A stretch of 64,000 nt of DNA from PRO6 sp035565775 (lineage in GTDB: Bacteria; Pseudomonadota; Alphaproteobacteria; Rhizobiales; Xanthobacteraceae): the NCBI GenBank assembly GCA_035565775.1, contig DATMRW010000023.1, positions 1-64,000 of the forward strand. The letters run 5' to 3'. Shown here in pieces: positions 1 to 8,552 of this stretch. The position numbers and the translations under genes are program-made. Every line of letters starts with the position of its first letter. Position 1 is the first letter of the stretch. The notes under the pieces were generated by a model. The model was not told the origin of the DNA, ran no database searches, and saw only the letters and a list, made by a program, of their open reading frames with translations.

Positions 1-297
1 GAGACCCTCACCGCAACCAGCTCCGACGCTTCGCTCGATATGGGCTGCGCGTCTCCGCCGGTTGCTCAACCCGCGCCTTACGGCGTAACAGAAACGGCCA
101 AGGCTCTAATCGCCGCTGGATGAAAGCTCAGTGGCAGGTCAAGATGTTTGCATTTCCCGGCCGTAATCAACATGGTTTTGCACGCGGGGCCTTTTCGTTA
201 CTTGCCTTCCGCTCGAACATGCTGAGGGAGCGGCTGAATGCATCGAAGCGTCGCCGCGTTGGCGAAACCAGTAGGCACTGCCTAATGGGAGCATGAT
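1..297. other. Left edge, no confident gene
   Basis: Two plus-strand frames are open here. One runs from the window edge to a TGA at 121-123 and could be the last 40 codons of a gene. The other is open from position 3 to a TGA at 294-296, which ends one base before the GTG start of the HEPN gene. The second frame is very arginine-rich, which is typical of a shadow frame. I do not recognise either product. A truncated upstream gene that is coupled to the HEPN gene remains possible. Confidence 0.25.
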
Positions 298-1668
298 GTG
301 AGCACGCCGAGCGATCTGGTCAAAGAGGTCATCCGTGAATTGATGCGCCTCGAAACTGTGCCAATGGCAGAGCGGTCGAAAGACGACGACTTTTCGTTGC
401 CGCGTATGATCTATGCCGGAAGCGGTGAATCCTTGATTGTCTCACGTAAACTCGATGAGGGCATTGAGCGGGTCGCGAAACGGCTGATGGATGATGATCC
501 GTCACTAAAGCCGAAATTTACACAAGCCGAATGGCGGGCAATCGTAAGACGTGCATTCGGGCCGGCTCTTGCCGCAATCGACCTCGACGACGATCTTGAA
601 ACAAATGCCTCAACCGTACTTGCAGGGGTCAAGAAGACCACCAACCATGATGCCACGGGTCAAGGCGTTCGGGAGTATGCGTTTGGGTGCACGCTGTTTG
701 GCGGTAAGGATTTCAAACCATTCTTCATCGGCCCGGTGTTATTTGAACCGCGGGACGTGTGGCTCGAACGAAAGCACCGGGATGGTGGGATTTCAACGCT
801 TTCCTGGCGGCGTATAGAGGGCGCTTGGCAAGGTCGCAAACTTCGGAAGCGCAAACCCTCATTCGACAGCATCGCGGAATCGGACGTGATCGACGCCGTC
901 GGTTCGTGCTCCTTCGTATGCAGTGTAGCCATCCAAGATTTGGCGTCAGAGGCCGGTCGGGACAAAGCGCTCATGGCCGCGCGGTTCGCAACGACCGCCA
1001 TAGCGCTCATGTGGCAGGTTCCTTCGAAAGCCCTTCAAGGCATCAATTTGATCTTCGACCGCAAACCGCACCGCCGTAAAGCCCTGACCTTTATCCTTGG
1101 CAAAGGCGTACTTTCGGGATCGAGTTGGTCGCACTCTCCATTTGGGCCGCATATCAGGCCGGAGGAATGGGAAAGCATTCTGACGGAGAGAGCCGACATA
1201 TTTGCGGTCGTAGGAGAGGTGCTTGACTATGTCATCAGCCCTGATGGCGCGGTTGCCCGTCCGAATACGATGTCGACGCTGTCCCATGCGTTCTTGTGGT
1301 TTCACGAGGGATGCCGCGAAACCTCATCCCATATTGCCATTGTCAATCTGGCCGCATCTCTCGATGCTCTCGCGTGCGGAAGAGGGTCAGGAGGTATAAG
1401 AACGCTCATAAAGGCGCGCCTGAAGATGGAAGACGACATGCCTGTTCGTCCGGGCGGGCCGACGGTTAAGCAGGCAATCGACCGCATTTACAGCGATGGT
1501 CGTAGCCGCTTGATCCACGGAAACAATGAGGAATTCAGCAATGACTGGTCCGATACGAAGGCTCTTGCCGAGCAGTTCGCCAGACTGTGTTTGTTGCTTT
1601 GCCTCGACTGGGTCGCAAACAATCCTGATCGCGATGATCCCGCACAGCTCCGCCTGAGCACAGATTGA
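298..1668 (+). CDS. HEPN (ApeA-like) domain protein
   Basis: A 456-residue protein with a GTG start. The C-terminal quarter carries RSRLIH at residues 402-407, an R-x4-H motif typical of HEPN ribonuclease domains. It sits in a helical context (ALWFHEGC-like helices before it, a leucine-rich helix after it) like that of Apea-like HEPN proteins. The N-terminal two thirds match no family I recognise. HEPN proteins of this sort are commonly RNA-cleaving effectors of phage defence or toxin systems; that role is inferred here. The gene is lower in GC than the rest of the window and lies beside a tRNA-Ser gene, which fits acquisition by transfer. No antitoxin partner is visible in the window. No closely spaced Shine-Dalgarno is evident, so the start is uncertain. 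Confidence 0.6.
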   Translation: MSTPSDLVKEVIRELMRLETVPMAERSKDDDFSLPRMIYAGSGESLIVSRKLDEGIERVAKRLMDDDPSLKPKFTQAEWRAIVRRAFGPALAAIDLDDDLETNASTVLAGVKKTTNHDATGQGVREYAFGCTLFGGKDFKPFFIGPVLFEPRDVWLERKHRDGGISTLSWRRIEGAWQGRKLRKRKPSFDSIAESDVIDAVGSCSFVCSVAIQDLASEAGRDKALMAARFATTAIALMWQVPSKALQGINLIFDRKPHRRKALTFILGKGVLSGSSWSHSPFGPHIRPEEWESILTERADIFAVVGEVLDYVISPDGAVARPNTMSTLSHAFLWFHEGCRETSSHIAIVNLAASLDALACGRGSGGIRTLIKARLKMEDDMPVRPGGPTVKQAIDRIYSDGRSRLIHGNNEEFSNDWSDTKALAEQFARLCLLLCLDWVANNPDRDDPAQLRLSTD

Positions 1669-1795
1669 TCCGGTGTTTGGCTCGCATGTCGTGGATTGCA
1701 TCGGGCCATAGCGTACAATTGACGGTTTGCTATGCCGTTTGGTGGGCGTGCGGCGAGCGGCGGCAATAGCGGGCTACAGAGGGGGGCGCCGTAAC

Positions 1796-1885
1796 TGGCG
1801 GAGAGAGCGGGATTCGAACCCGCGATACGGTTCCCCGTATACACACTTTCCAGGCGTGCGCCTTCAACCACTCGGCCATCTCTCC
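1796..1885 (-). tRNA. tRNA-Ser (GGA)
   Basis: The minus strand folds as a class II tRNA. The acceptor stem GGAGAGA/TCTCTCC pairs 1879-1885 with 1800-1806. There is a TψC arm with GGTTCGAATCC, a long variable arm, and an anticodon loop CTGGAAA with anticodon GGA at 1849-1851. The CCA end is encoded at 1796-1798. It reads UCC/UCU serine codons. Its 3' end faces the low-GC HEPN region, the side on which an integrase-mediated island would insert. Confidence 0.97.
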
Positions 1886-1997
1886 GGACGCCACTCTCAT
1901 GGCTGGCTCTGCAAAAATTTGCAAGACGTTCCGGGCATTTAAGGACGATTTTTCTGCAACTGGGCTCGTCACGCAGCGAGAAGTTCTGAAAACCGGA

Positions 1998-2714
1998 TTA
2001 CCCGTGCGTGCTGCCGGTCCAGGTCGCGTCCTGCGCCCCCGGCAGGCTGGTCAATTCTTCCGCGAGCGCGTCGAGTTCGTTGGCGTTGACGGCGGTGCCG
2101 ACCAGCGTGGCCGAGATTTCGACCGAATCATCCGGCCGGTCGGCGAACTTCAGGTCGCCGACGGGGTAGCGCGCGGTTTCGAGCTTTTCGGTCAAGAGTT
2201 CGCCGAGTTCGGTCGCGTAGCCGCTGTCGGCGACGAGTTTCACCACATAGGTCGCCTCGACCGCGCGTTCATCGAGCGGAATGCGGTTGATGGCATTGAC
2301 GAGCGGCCGCAGGAGCGTGTTGCCCGCAAGCACGAACACGGTCAAAGCCGCAGCCTGCGCGATCAGATCGGCACCGGCGCAGGCGCCGACGGCCGCGGAT
2401 GCCCATAGCGTTGCCGCGGTGTTCAAGCCCCGCACATTGGTGCCGTCCTTCATGATCACGCCCGCGCCGAGAAAGCCGATGCCCGAAACGACGTAGGCGA
2501 TGACGCGCACGGCGCCGTCGGCCTGAGTGAGATGCATCGCGAGATCGACAAATGCCGCGGCGCCGACTGCAACGAGCACATTGGTGCGGAGTCCCGCCGT
2601 ACGCAGGCGATACTGCCGCTCCGCGCCGATCACCGTGCCGAGTACAAAGGCGGCGGACAGGCTGATCAGGGTGTCGATGAAATCGGTGACGTTGAAGGTC
2701 TGGAGGAACTGCAT
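1998..2714 (-). CDS. MgtC/SapB family membrane protein
   Basis: A 238-residue protein. The N-terminal half has several hydrophobic helices with the family signature GTVIGAERQYR and a GLRTNVLV turn followed by a membrane segment rich in Gly/Ala. The C-terminal roughly 90 residues are soluble and resemble the ACT-like domain of MgtC/SapB proteins. The family is tied to growth in low magnesium, acid tolerance and control of the F-ATPase; the exact role here is unknown. The open frame extends to 2936, but I chose the ATG at 2714 because homologues begin with a short amphipathic leader before the first membrane helix. No clear Shine-Dalgarno is visible at that start. The gene stands alone between the tRNA and the zinc operon. 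Confidence 0.85.
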   Translation of the reverse strand: MQFLQTFNVTDFIDTLISLSAAFVLGTVIGAERQYRLRTAGLRTNVLVAVGAAAFVDLAMHLTQADGAVRVIAYVVSGIGFLGAGVIMKDGTNVRGLNTAATLWASAAVGACAGADLIAQAAALTVFVLAGNTLLRPLVNAINRIPLDERAVEATYVVKLVADSGYATELGELLTEKLETARYPVGDLKFADRPDDSVEISATLVGTAVNANELDALAEELTSLPGAQDATWTGSTHG

Positions 2715-2866
2715 ATCGTCCGGCGCGTGAGGGAGGGCGGCAGTGTGTGAAGTTTGAGCCGACAATTGCCTAAAATTCAATGACGGGACGATGACGCGCG
2801 GGGGGCATCCTTGCCTCGACCGTGGTCCGCGTGGCGGGCTCGCACGCGCCGCGCGGAAATTCCCGG

Positions 2867-3886
2867 TCAAACGTCGAGAAGGCCGGCGGCGTTGTCCTCG
2901 GTGCCGAACGCAAGACGCGTGCCCTTGGAATTCCACCCGAGCGCCGACACCGGCTCACCTTGATTGGCGCGGACCAGCACCTCCGCGCCGTCGGAAATGC
3001 GCACCAGCAAGATCGTGCCGTCTTCGTAGCCCGCGGCCACCACGTCCTGTTTGGAATGCGCGGCGACGACGGACACCCGCGATTTCAGCGGCGCGAGCAT
3101 CATCGGCTCCTTGCCCATCGGGCCATCCTTGCTGCCGAAGGGCCAAAGGATCACGGTGTCTGCGCCCGAGGTCGCCAAAAACTTGCCGCCGAGCGTCCAG
3201 GCCATCGACCGCACGCGTGCTGGATAGCCCGTCATGCGCATGTGCTTCATGTCGGCGAGCCGCCAGCCATGGAGGGCGGGCTCGTGCATCGCGGTGACGA
3301 TGAAGCGGTTGTCCGGGCTGAACAGGACGCCGAGATGAGAGCCCTGCCACTCAAGCCGCTCCGGTGCGGCCGTCATGTTGGGAAACCACAGCGTCGCGCC
3401 AGCGTAATGGGCGATCGCAAGGCGCAATCCCTTCGAGGCGAAGGCGAGGCCGCCGACCGTCGAGGGCGCATCGATCGACTTGATGCTGCCGTCGCGATTA
3501 CGCACCGAAGCGGTCTTGCCCGCCGACCACGCGAAAGCGCCATCGGGGTGCACCGCAACCGCATCGATCCAGCGGCGTTTGGCATCCGTTGCGATCTCGC
3601 TCGTCTCGCCGGCCTTGTTGATCTCGACCACGCGGCCGTCGTCGCAGCCCATGATGACGCGCTTGCCATCGGTTGCCGCGCTCAAAATCGCGCCGCTGGC
3701 GATGTCGACTGCGCGGCGTTCCTCGTCGCTCACGAGGGTGCAGATCTCCTCGCTGCCGACGAACACTGCCGTCTCGCCAAGGAAGTGGACCGAGGTCGCG
3801 GCGCTGTCGAGCGCAAAGCTGCGGACCTGATCGGCGACGCTGGGAATACGATCTGCCGGCGTGGGCAGGCGAAAGCTGTCACTCAC
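2867..3886 (-). CDS. WD40 beta-propeller protein coupled to the zinc GTPase
   Basis: A 339-residue protein made of repeated blades with motifs such as VAVHPDGAFAWSAG, LGVLFSPDNRFIVTAMH, MAWTLGGKFLATSGAD and LGWNSKGTRLAFGTED. This is the pattern of a seven-bladed WD40 propeller. It has no signal peptide. The GTG start at 3886 overlaps the TGA stop of the COG0523 gene (GTGA), so the two are probably translationally coupled. The open frame continues upstream inside the GTPase gene, but that part is a shadow. A scaffolding or partner role for the GTPase in metal delivery is inferred from the coupling. WD40 domains have no catalytic residues to read, so the function stays open. Confidence 0.8.
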   Translation of the reverse strand: MSDSFRLPTPADRIPSVADQVRSFALDSAATSVHFLGETAVFVGSEEICTLVSDEERRAVDIASGAILSAATDGKRVIMGCDDGRVVEINKAGETSEIATDAKRRWIDAVAVHPDGAFAWSAGKTASVRNRDGSIKSIDAPSTVGGLAFASKGLRLAIAHYAGATLWFPNMTAAPERLEWQGSHLGVLFSPDNRFIVTAMHEPALHGWRLADMKHMRMTGYPARVRSMAWTLGGKFLATSGADTVILWPFGSKDGPMGKEPMMLAPLKSRVSVVAAHSKQDVVAAGYEDGTILLVRISDGAEVLVRANQGEPVSALGWNSKGTRLAFGTEDNAAGLLDV

Positions 3887-4983
3887 GATGCAACACAGGC
3901 GTTGAAGCCGTCCCGAATCTGCTGTTCCGGCAATTCGCGGCCGATGAAGACGACGCGGCTTTCGCGCGCTTCGCCGTCGGCCCACGGGCGCTGATGGTCG
4001 CCTTCCAGCATCATGTGGACGCCCTGGAAGACGTAGCGGTCGTCGTCGCCCTTGAACGACAGGATGCCCTTCGAGCGCAGGATTTTCTGGCCTTCCTTGG
4101 CGACGAGGCCCTGCAGCCACGGCATGAACTTGGTCGGGTCGATCGGCGCACTGCTCTTGAGCGAGAGCGATTGCATCTCCTCGTCGTGATAGTGCTTCAG
4201 CCCGCCATGCGCGTGATGATGATCGTGCGCATGGTCGTGCCCGTGGTGGTGATGGTCATGATCATGGTGGCAGTGCTCGCCGCACTCGTGATCATGATGG
4301 TGATGGTCGTGCTCGTCGGCGGCGTTGAGGAAGTCGGGTTCGAGATCGACGATGCGGTCGAGATCGAATGCGTTGCGCTCCAGCACGTCGGCCAGCGCAA
4401 CCTGGCAGCGTTCGGTGCGGTGCAGCTTGGCATAGGGGTTGATCGCGCGGATGCGGCCTTCGACTTCGGCGAGTTCGCCCTGCGAGACGAGGTCGGTCTT
4501 GTTGAGAACGATGACATCGGCGAAGGCGATCTGGTTTTTCGCCTCGGGTGCGTCCTTCAGGCGTTCGCTTAGCCACTTGGCGTCAGCGACCGTGACCACG
4601 GCATCGAGGCGGGTGTGCTTCTGGATGTCGTCGTCGACGAAGAAGGTCTGCGCAACCGGGGCGGGATCGGCAAGGCCCGTGGTTTCGACGATGATTGCGT
4701 CGAACTTGCCCTTGCGGCGCATCAGCCCGCCGAGGATACGGACGAGATCGCCGCGCACCGTGCAGCAGATGCACCCGTTGTTCATTTCAAAGACCTCCTC
4801 GTCGGCGCCGATGATGAGGTCGTTGTCGATGCCGATCTCGCCGAATTCGTTGACCACCACCGCGTATTTCTTGCCGTGGTTTTCCGACAGGATGCGGTTC
4901 AGCAAAGTCGTCTTGCCCGCGCCGAGATAGCCGGTGAGCACGGTGACAGGGATTTTTTCGGATGCGGGGGCGGGCGCGGACAT
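3883..4983 (-). CDS. CobW/COG0523 GTP-binding metallochaperone
   Basis: A 366-residue G3E-family GTPase. Its P-loop GYLGAGKTT is at residues 18-26, the metal-binding CxCC (NGCICC) at 71-74, and it has ETTGLADPAP and NKTDL motifs. A long His/Asp-rich segment at about 222-262 is followed by the CobW C-terminal domain. COG0523 proteins with CxCC and His-rich loops deliver zinc to client enzymes under zinc limitation. It lies directly downstream of znuA and shares a Zur-controlled direction with the znu genes, which supports zinc over cobalt. I chose the ATG at 4983; one codon upstream is an in-frame TTG at 4986. The stop overlaps the WD40 start. Confidence 0.9.
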   Translation of the reverse strand: MSAPAPASEKIPVTVLTGYLGAGKTTLLNRILSENHGKKYAVVVNEFGEIGIDNDLIIGADEEVFEMNNGCICCTVRGDLVRILGGLMRRKGKFDAIIVETTGLADPAPVAQTFFVDDDIQKHTRLDAVVTVADAKWLSERLKDAPEAKNQIAFADVIVLNKTDLVSQGELAEVEGRIRAINPYAKLHRTERCQVALADVLERNAFDLDRIVDLEPDFLNAADEHDHHHHDHECGEHCHHDHDHHHHGHDHAHDHHHAHGGLKHYHDEEMQSLSLKSSAPIDPTKFMPWLQGLVAKEGQKILRSKGILSFKGDDDRYVFQGVHMMLEGDHQRPWADGEARESRVVFIGRELPEQQIRDGFNACVAS

Positions 4984-5128
4984 CAAGTCACTCCAGGCTG
5001 CGGCCCGGTCAGGCGACGCCGCCGTATCGCGCGTCCATTCCTAAAGGGGGCCGGTCAAAAAACGGCGGCCGCACTGATCCTCTCCTAGCGGGGAGCCGGA
5101 GGAAAATCGGGCGGAACGGCGGCCACCG

Positions 5129-6058
5129 TCAATCGGCCAGCGCGCTCGTCAGAGCCTTTATATTGTGCCTGACCATGGCAATGTAAGTGGGGGCAGGGCC
5201 ATTTTCGTCGGTCAGGCTGTCCGTATAGAGCGTGCCGCCGACTTTCGCGCCGGTTTCACTGGCGATTCGGTTCATCAGCCGCGGATCGCTGATATTTTCC
5301 ATAAAAACCGCTGGAATCTTCTCGCTTTTGATCTGGCGGATGATGGCCGCCACATCGCGGGCGCTCGGCTCGGAATCAGTCGATACGCCCTGCGGCGAGA
5401 GGAAAGCGATGCCGTAGCGGCTCGCGAAATAGCCGAAGGCGTCGTGGCTGGAGATCACCTTGCGCCGCGCCTTGGGAATGCTAGCGACGGCGGCCTGTAC
5501 CTCGCGATCAAGAGCATCGAGCCTCGCGACATAGGCGTCGCCGTTGGCGCGATAGGCAGTCGCACCCTCCGGATCGGCCTTGATCAGCGCATCGCGGATA
5601 TTTTGCACGTAGATCTTGGCATTTTCGACCGATTGCCAGGCGTGCGGATCAATCTCGCCGGCATGGTGATGGCCATGATCGTGGTCGTGAGGGTCGTTGT
5701 CCTTCAGCGCCGGGATGTTTTTGGTCGCCTCGACGATGGTGATCTTGCCGCCGCGGGACGAGTTGCGGGCCGAGGCGGCGAGGCGATTGAGCCAGCCTTC
5801 GAATCCCCAGCCGTTGACGATGACCACCGCGGCCTCGCCGATGGCTTTTACATCGGCCGGGGTTGGCGTGTAGACGTGGGAATCGCCGTTCGGCCCGACC
5901 AGCGATGAAACCTGCACCCGGTCGCCGCCGACATTTTTCGCAAAGTCGGCCAGGATCGAGAAGCTGGTGACGACATTGATCCGTTTGTCAGCGTCGGCGT
6001 GCATCGGCAGCACCGAGCCGACGAGAAGCGCCGCCGCCAGCATCAGGGTTCGGATCAC
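5129..6058 (-). CDS. znuA: Zinc ABC transporter, substrate-binding protein ZnuA
   Basis: A 309-residue cluster A-I metal-binding lipocalin-like solute receptor (TroA/ZnuA fold) for the periplasm. A signal peptide covers about residues 1-23. Likely zinc ligands are His61 (in GDSHVYTP), His139 (in DPHAW) and His205 (in SSHDAF), with an Asp near residue 285. A His/Asp-rich loop at 122-132 is characteristic of zinc-specific members and distinguishes it from manganese receptors. The start is an ATG with a GAGGAG Shine-Dalgarno about 8 bases upstream. It follows znuB by 10 bases and precedes the COG0523 GTPase by 145 bases. Confidence 0.95.
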   Translation of the reverse strand: MIRTLMLAAALLVGSVLPMHADADKRINVVTSFSILADFAKNVGGDRVQVSSLVGPNGDSHVYTPTPADVKAIGEAAVVIVNGWGFEGWLNRLAASARNSSRGGKITIVEATKNIPALKDNDPHDHDHGHHHAGEIDPHAWQSVENAKIYVQNIRDALIKADPEGATAYRANGDAYVARLDALDREVQAAVASIPKARRKVISSHDAFGYFASRYGIAFLSPQGVSTDSEPSARDVAAIIRQIKSEKIPAVFMENISDPRLMNRIASETGAKVGGTLYTDSLTDENGPAPTYIAMVRHNIKALTSALAD

Positions 6059-6068
6059 CGCGTTCTCC

Positions 6069-6938
6069 TCACGCTTCGAGATGTTTTCCGGGAAACAGCC
6101 GCTGTATCAGCCCGCCCACCCGGCCGAACAGCACCGAGCCGACATAAAGCACGGCCGCGATCAAAATCACCGCCGGTCCCGACGGAACCTTGGTGTGAAA
6201 CGACAGCACCAGTCCGCCATAGCCGGCGATCAGCGCCGCGCCGATCGCAAAGGCAATCATCGGCGACAGGTCCCGCGTCCAGAATTGCGCGATGCCGGCC
6301 GGCAGCACCAGGAGGCCAACCGCGAGCAGGGTGCCGAGCGCGTGAAAGCCGTTGACCAGATTGATCACGACGAGGGCGAGAAAGGCGAGGTGGGCGGGGC
6401 CGCCGGCGCGGCTCACGGTGCGCAGGAACAAGGGGTCGACGCACTCGATCACCAATGGGCGGTAGATGGCGGCCAGCACCATCAGCGTGATGGTCGCATT
6501 GAAGGTGATGACCAGCAGCGTCGTGTCGTCAAGGGCGAGGATGTTGCCGAACAGGACGTGCAGAAGGTCGATATTGGTGCCGCGGATCGAGACGACGGTG
6601 ACGCCGACCGCGAGCGAGATCAGGTAGAAGGCGGCGAGCGAGGAATCTTCCTTGGTCTCGGTGCTGCGGGCGACGAGGCCCGATGCGAGCGCCACTGTGA
6701 AGCCCGCGATCAGGCCGCCGAAGGTCATCGCAAACAGGTTGAGGCCGGAAACCAGAAATCCGAGCGCCGCTCCGGGAAGGATGGCATGGGCCATGGCGTC
6801 GCCGACAAGACTCATCCGCCGCAGCATCAGAAAGACGCCGATCGGCGCCGCGCCGATCGAAAGCGCGACGATGCCTGCGAGCGCGCGGCGCATGAATTCA
6901 AATTCGACGAACGGGGCGATCAACGCGTCATAGAGCAT
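6069..6938 (-). CDS. znuB: Zinc ABC transporter, permease ZnuB
   Basis: A 289-residue integral membrane protein of the ABC-3 family with about eight hydrophobic helices. It contains the family stretch LMLRRMSLVGDAMAHAILPG, which couples to the ATPase. It forms the inner-membrane channel of the ZnuABC importer. The open frame runs up to 7013, but the ATG at 6938 is the natural start, 11 bases after the znuC stop. The upstream extension overlaps znuC and is arginine-rich. The gene is tightly packed between znuC and znuA in the leftward operon that begins at the Zur box. Confidence 0.95.
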   Translation of the reverse strand: MLYDALIAPFVEFEFMRRALAGIVALSIGAAPIGVFLMLRRMSLVGDAMAHAILPGAALGFLVSGLNLFAMTFGGLIAGFTVALASGLVARSTETKEDSSLAAFYLISLAVGVTVVSIRGTNIDLLHVLFGNILALDDTTLLVITFNATITLMVLAAIYRPLVIECVDPLFLRTVSRAGGPAHLAFLALVVINLVNGFHALGTLLAVGLLVLPAGIAQFWTRDLSPMIAFAIGAALIAGYGGLVLSFHTKVPSGPAVILIAAVLYVGSVLFGRVGGLIQRLFPGKHLEA

Positions 6939-6949
6939 GTCGTTCAGGC

Positions 6950-7714
6950 TCAGGCTGCGCGGGAGGGAGTAGCTGCCTCGCAGGCGGCGGCGCCGGTGTC
7001 GAACGCCTCGCACATCTGCCGGGCGGTCGCGAGGTTGTCGTCGGTCAGCACCTGCGCGGTCGGTCCCCAGCCGACTAGGCCGCGGGCGAGAAGGAGCGTT
7101 TCTGGGAAATGCGCGCGCACCATCTCCATATCGTGAAGCGCAGCGAGCACGGTGCGGCCCTCGGCCTGCCAGTGCAGCACGAGATTGAGCAGATCGACCG
7201 AGGTCTTGCTGTCGAGGGCGTTGAACGGTTCGTCGAGCACGATCATCCGCGCATCCTGGAGCAGCACGCGCGCGAACAGCATGCGCTGAGTCTGGCCGCC
7301 GGACAGGGTGCCGATGGGGCGGTTTTCAAAGCCGGTGAGGCTGACGTCGCCGAGCGCCTTGGCGATTCTCGCCCGGCTTTTGCCGCCGATGCCGCCAAAA
7401 ATGCCGGTGCTGCGCCACAGTCCGCTCGCGACGAAATCGAACACCGACATCGGAAAGGTCCGGTCGATCTCGGCCGACTGCGGCAGATAGGCAATGTCGC
7501 GCGGGTTCAGGCCATGCCGCTGGATCGTGCCGGAAAGCGGCTTGAGGAGGCCGACGATGCCACGCAGCAGGGTCGATTTGCCGGCACCGTTCGGGCCGAC
7601 CACGGCGATCAGCGCGCCGGAACGGATCTTTCCGGCGAGATGATGCACAGCCGGATGCCGGTCGTAACCGAAGGTCACGTCGTCAAACTGCAGAATGTCT
7701 GGCGGCATCAGCAT
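6950..7714 (-). CDS. znuC: Zinc ABC transporter, ATPase ZnuC
   Basis: A 254-residue ABC ATPase. It has Walker A GPNGAGKST, a Q-loop within LPQSAEID, signature LSGGQTQR, Walker B MIVLDEP and an H-loop AALHDM. It energises ZnuB. Two start codons are possible, ATG at 7714 and ATG at 7708 two codons later; the first lies 7 bases after the stop of the His-rich small gene. The open frame reaches 7762, but that extension overlaps the upstream gene. The neighbours znuB and znuA fix the substrate as zinc. Confidence 0.94.
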   Translation of the reverse strand: MLMPPDILQFDDVTFGYDRHPAVHHLAGKIRSGALIAVVGPNGAGKSTLLRGIVGLLKPLSGTIQRHGLNPRDIAYLPQSAEIDRTFPMSVFDFVASGLWRSTGIFGGIGGKSRARIAKALGDVSLTGFENRPIGTLSGGQTQRMLFARVLLQDARMIVLDEPFNALDSKTSVDLLNLVLHWQAEGRTVLAALHDMEMVRAHFPETLLLARGLVGWGPTAQVLTDDNLATARQMCEAFDTGAAACEAATPSRAA

Positions 7715-7721
7715 CTTTGGC

Positions 7722-7937
7722 TCAACGCATTGCAACAATGACGAATGCCCACATCGCGGCACTGAGAAGGGCAGCTCCCAGAAGCCGCCCCGCCAACGGC
7801 ATTCGCAGCAGCGACCACGTCATCGGCGCCGCGGGGTGGGCTTCGCCCGGGGCGTGGTGATGGTGGAGATGGCGGTGCGGCTCATCATGCCGATGCTGCG
7901 CTGCGTAAGGCGCGGTGTGGTGCGTATGCGCTGTCAT
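7722..7937 (-). CDS. Small His-rich single-pass membrane protein
   Basis: A 71-residue protein and the first gene of the Zur-controlled operon. The N-terminal 35 residues hold about 14 histidines, including an HLHHHH run, and are followed by one hydrophobic helix at about residues 50-69. The composition suggests a metal-binding tail anchored in the inner membrane, perhaps a zinc reservoir or accessory of ZnuABC; this is inference. No Shine-Dalgarno is obvious upstream of the ATG at 7937. Its place about 100 bases downstream of the Zur palindrome and 7 bases before znuC argues that it is real. Confidence 0.7.
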   Translation of the reverse strand: MTAHTHHTAPYAAQHRHDEPHRHLHHHHAPGEAHPAAPMTWSLLRMPLAGRLLGAALLSAAMWAFVIVAMR

Positions 7938-8037
7938 CGGACTGCCATCTCGATTGCCTTCCGCGAAACATGTCCCTGCCGCCTGGCCATTTCTGCCAGC
8001 CGCAAACTTTCTGCGGTGATCACTCGCTTCGCGATTT

Positions 8038-8052
8038 TGTTATATTATAACA
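8038..8052 (-). promoter_or_regulatory. Zur box overlapping the znu operon promoter
   Basis: A perfect 15-base palindrome, TGTTATATTATAACA, of the alphaproteobacterial Zur type. On the minus strand it contains a sigma70-like -10 element TATAAT (8049-8044), with a weak TTGCAC-like -35 a little upstream. Binding of Zn-Zur here would block RNA polymerase. It lies 101 bases upstream of the His-rich gene and controls the leftward operon to znuA and probably further. Confidence 0.88.
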
Positions 8053-8084
8053 TTCGGCTTCGGGTGCAAGTGCAGAACGTTTCG

Positions 8085-8112
8085 TTTTCGGTCGAGCCGA
8101 ATGGGCCGAAAA
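8085..8112. repeat. Inverted repeat after crcB
   Basis: TTTTCGGTC at 8085-8093 pairs with GGCCGAAAA at 8104-8112 with one G-T pair. It lies between the crcB stop and the Zur box. It could act as a transcription boundary, but no uridine tract follows on either strand, so a classical terminator is not shown. Confidence 0.4.
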
Positions 8113-8123
8113 GGTGCAAAACA

Positions 8124-8498
8124 TCAGGCAAAGTGGCGGACGATGGCAAGGCCCGCGACGAGACCGGTGATCGCCAAGATCACGGTACCGCCGGCGTAGA
8201 GCAGGGACTGCGCGAGCTCGCCGCGTTCGAACAGCAGCACCGCATCGAGTGAATAGGCCGAGAAGGTGGTGTAACCGCCGAGAAAGCCGACCATCAGAAA
8301 CAGTCGCCAATGCTGGCTGGCCTCGCCCTTGAAGGTGAGGTAGCCCGCAATCAGGCCCATCACCATCGAACCGCTGATGTTGATGATCAGCGTGCCGAAC
8401 GGAAAATGGGGGCCGAAGGCTTTGAAGCAGACCATATTGACGAAGTGGCGGAACATGGTGCCGCAGCCGCCCCCGAGAAAAACCAGCAGATAGGTCAT
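8124..8498 (-). CDS. crcB: Fluoride exporter CrcB (Fluc)
   Basis: A 124-residue protein with four hydrophobic helices. It contains the Fluc signatures GGGCGTMFRH near the N terminus, an NISGS turn, and GFLGGYTTFSAYS, which holds the pore phenylalanine/threonine track. Fluc proteins form antiparallel dimers that export fluoride across the inner membrane. The length is typical. The upstream 104 bases hold the sodB terminator, and I could not recognise a fluoride (crcB-motif) riboswitch there. The gene points toward the zinc operon but is separated from it by the Zur promoter. Confidence 0.93.
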   Translation of the reverse strand: MTYLLVFLGGGCGTMFRHFVNMVCFKAFGPHFPFGTLIINISGSMVMGLIAGYLTFKGEASQHWRLFLMVGFLGGYTTFSAYSLDAVLLFERGELAQSLLYAGGTVILAITGLVAGLAIVRHFA

Positions 8499-8552
8499 GC
8501 CTCACGCCCTTTCGTGCGGGGATTTAAGCAGCGCCCTTTGTTGCGGGCCAAC

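Noticed and set aside
2715..2936. N-terminal extension of the MgtC-type gene
   Set aside because: Arg/Pro-rich, without similarity to the family; ATG at 2714 is a better start.
5967..7136. Open frame of 389 codons antisense to znuB and znuC
   Set aside because: Repetitive basic and acidic residues without a fold; znuBC are certain.
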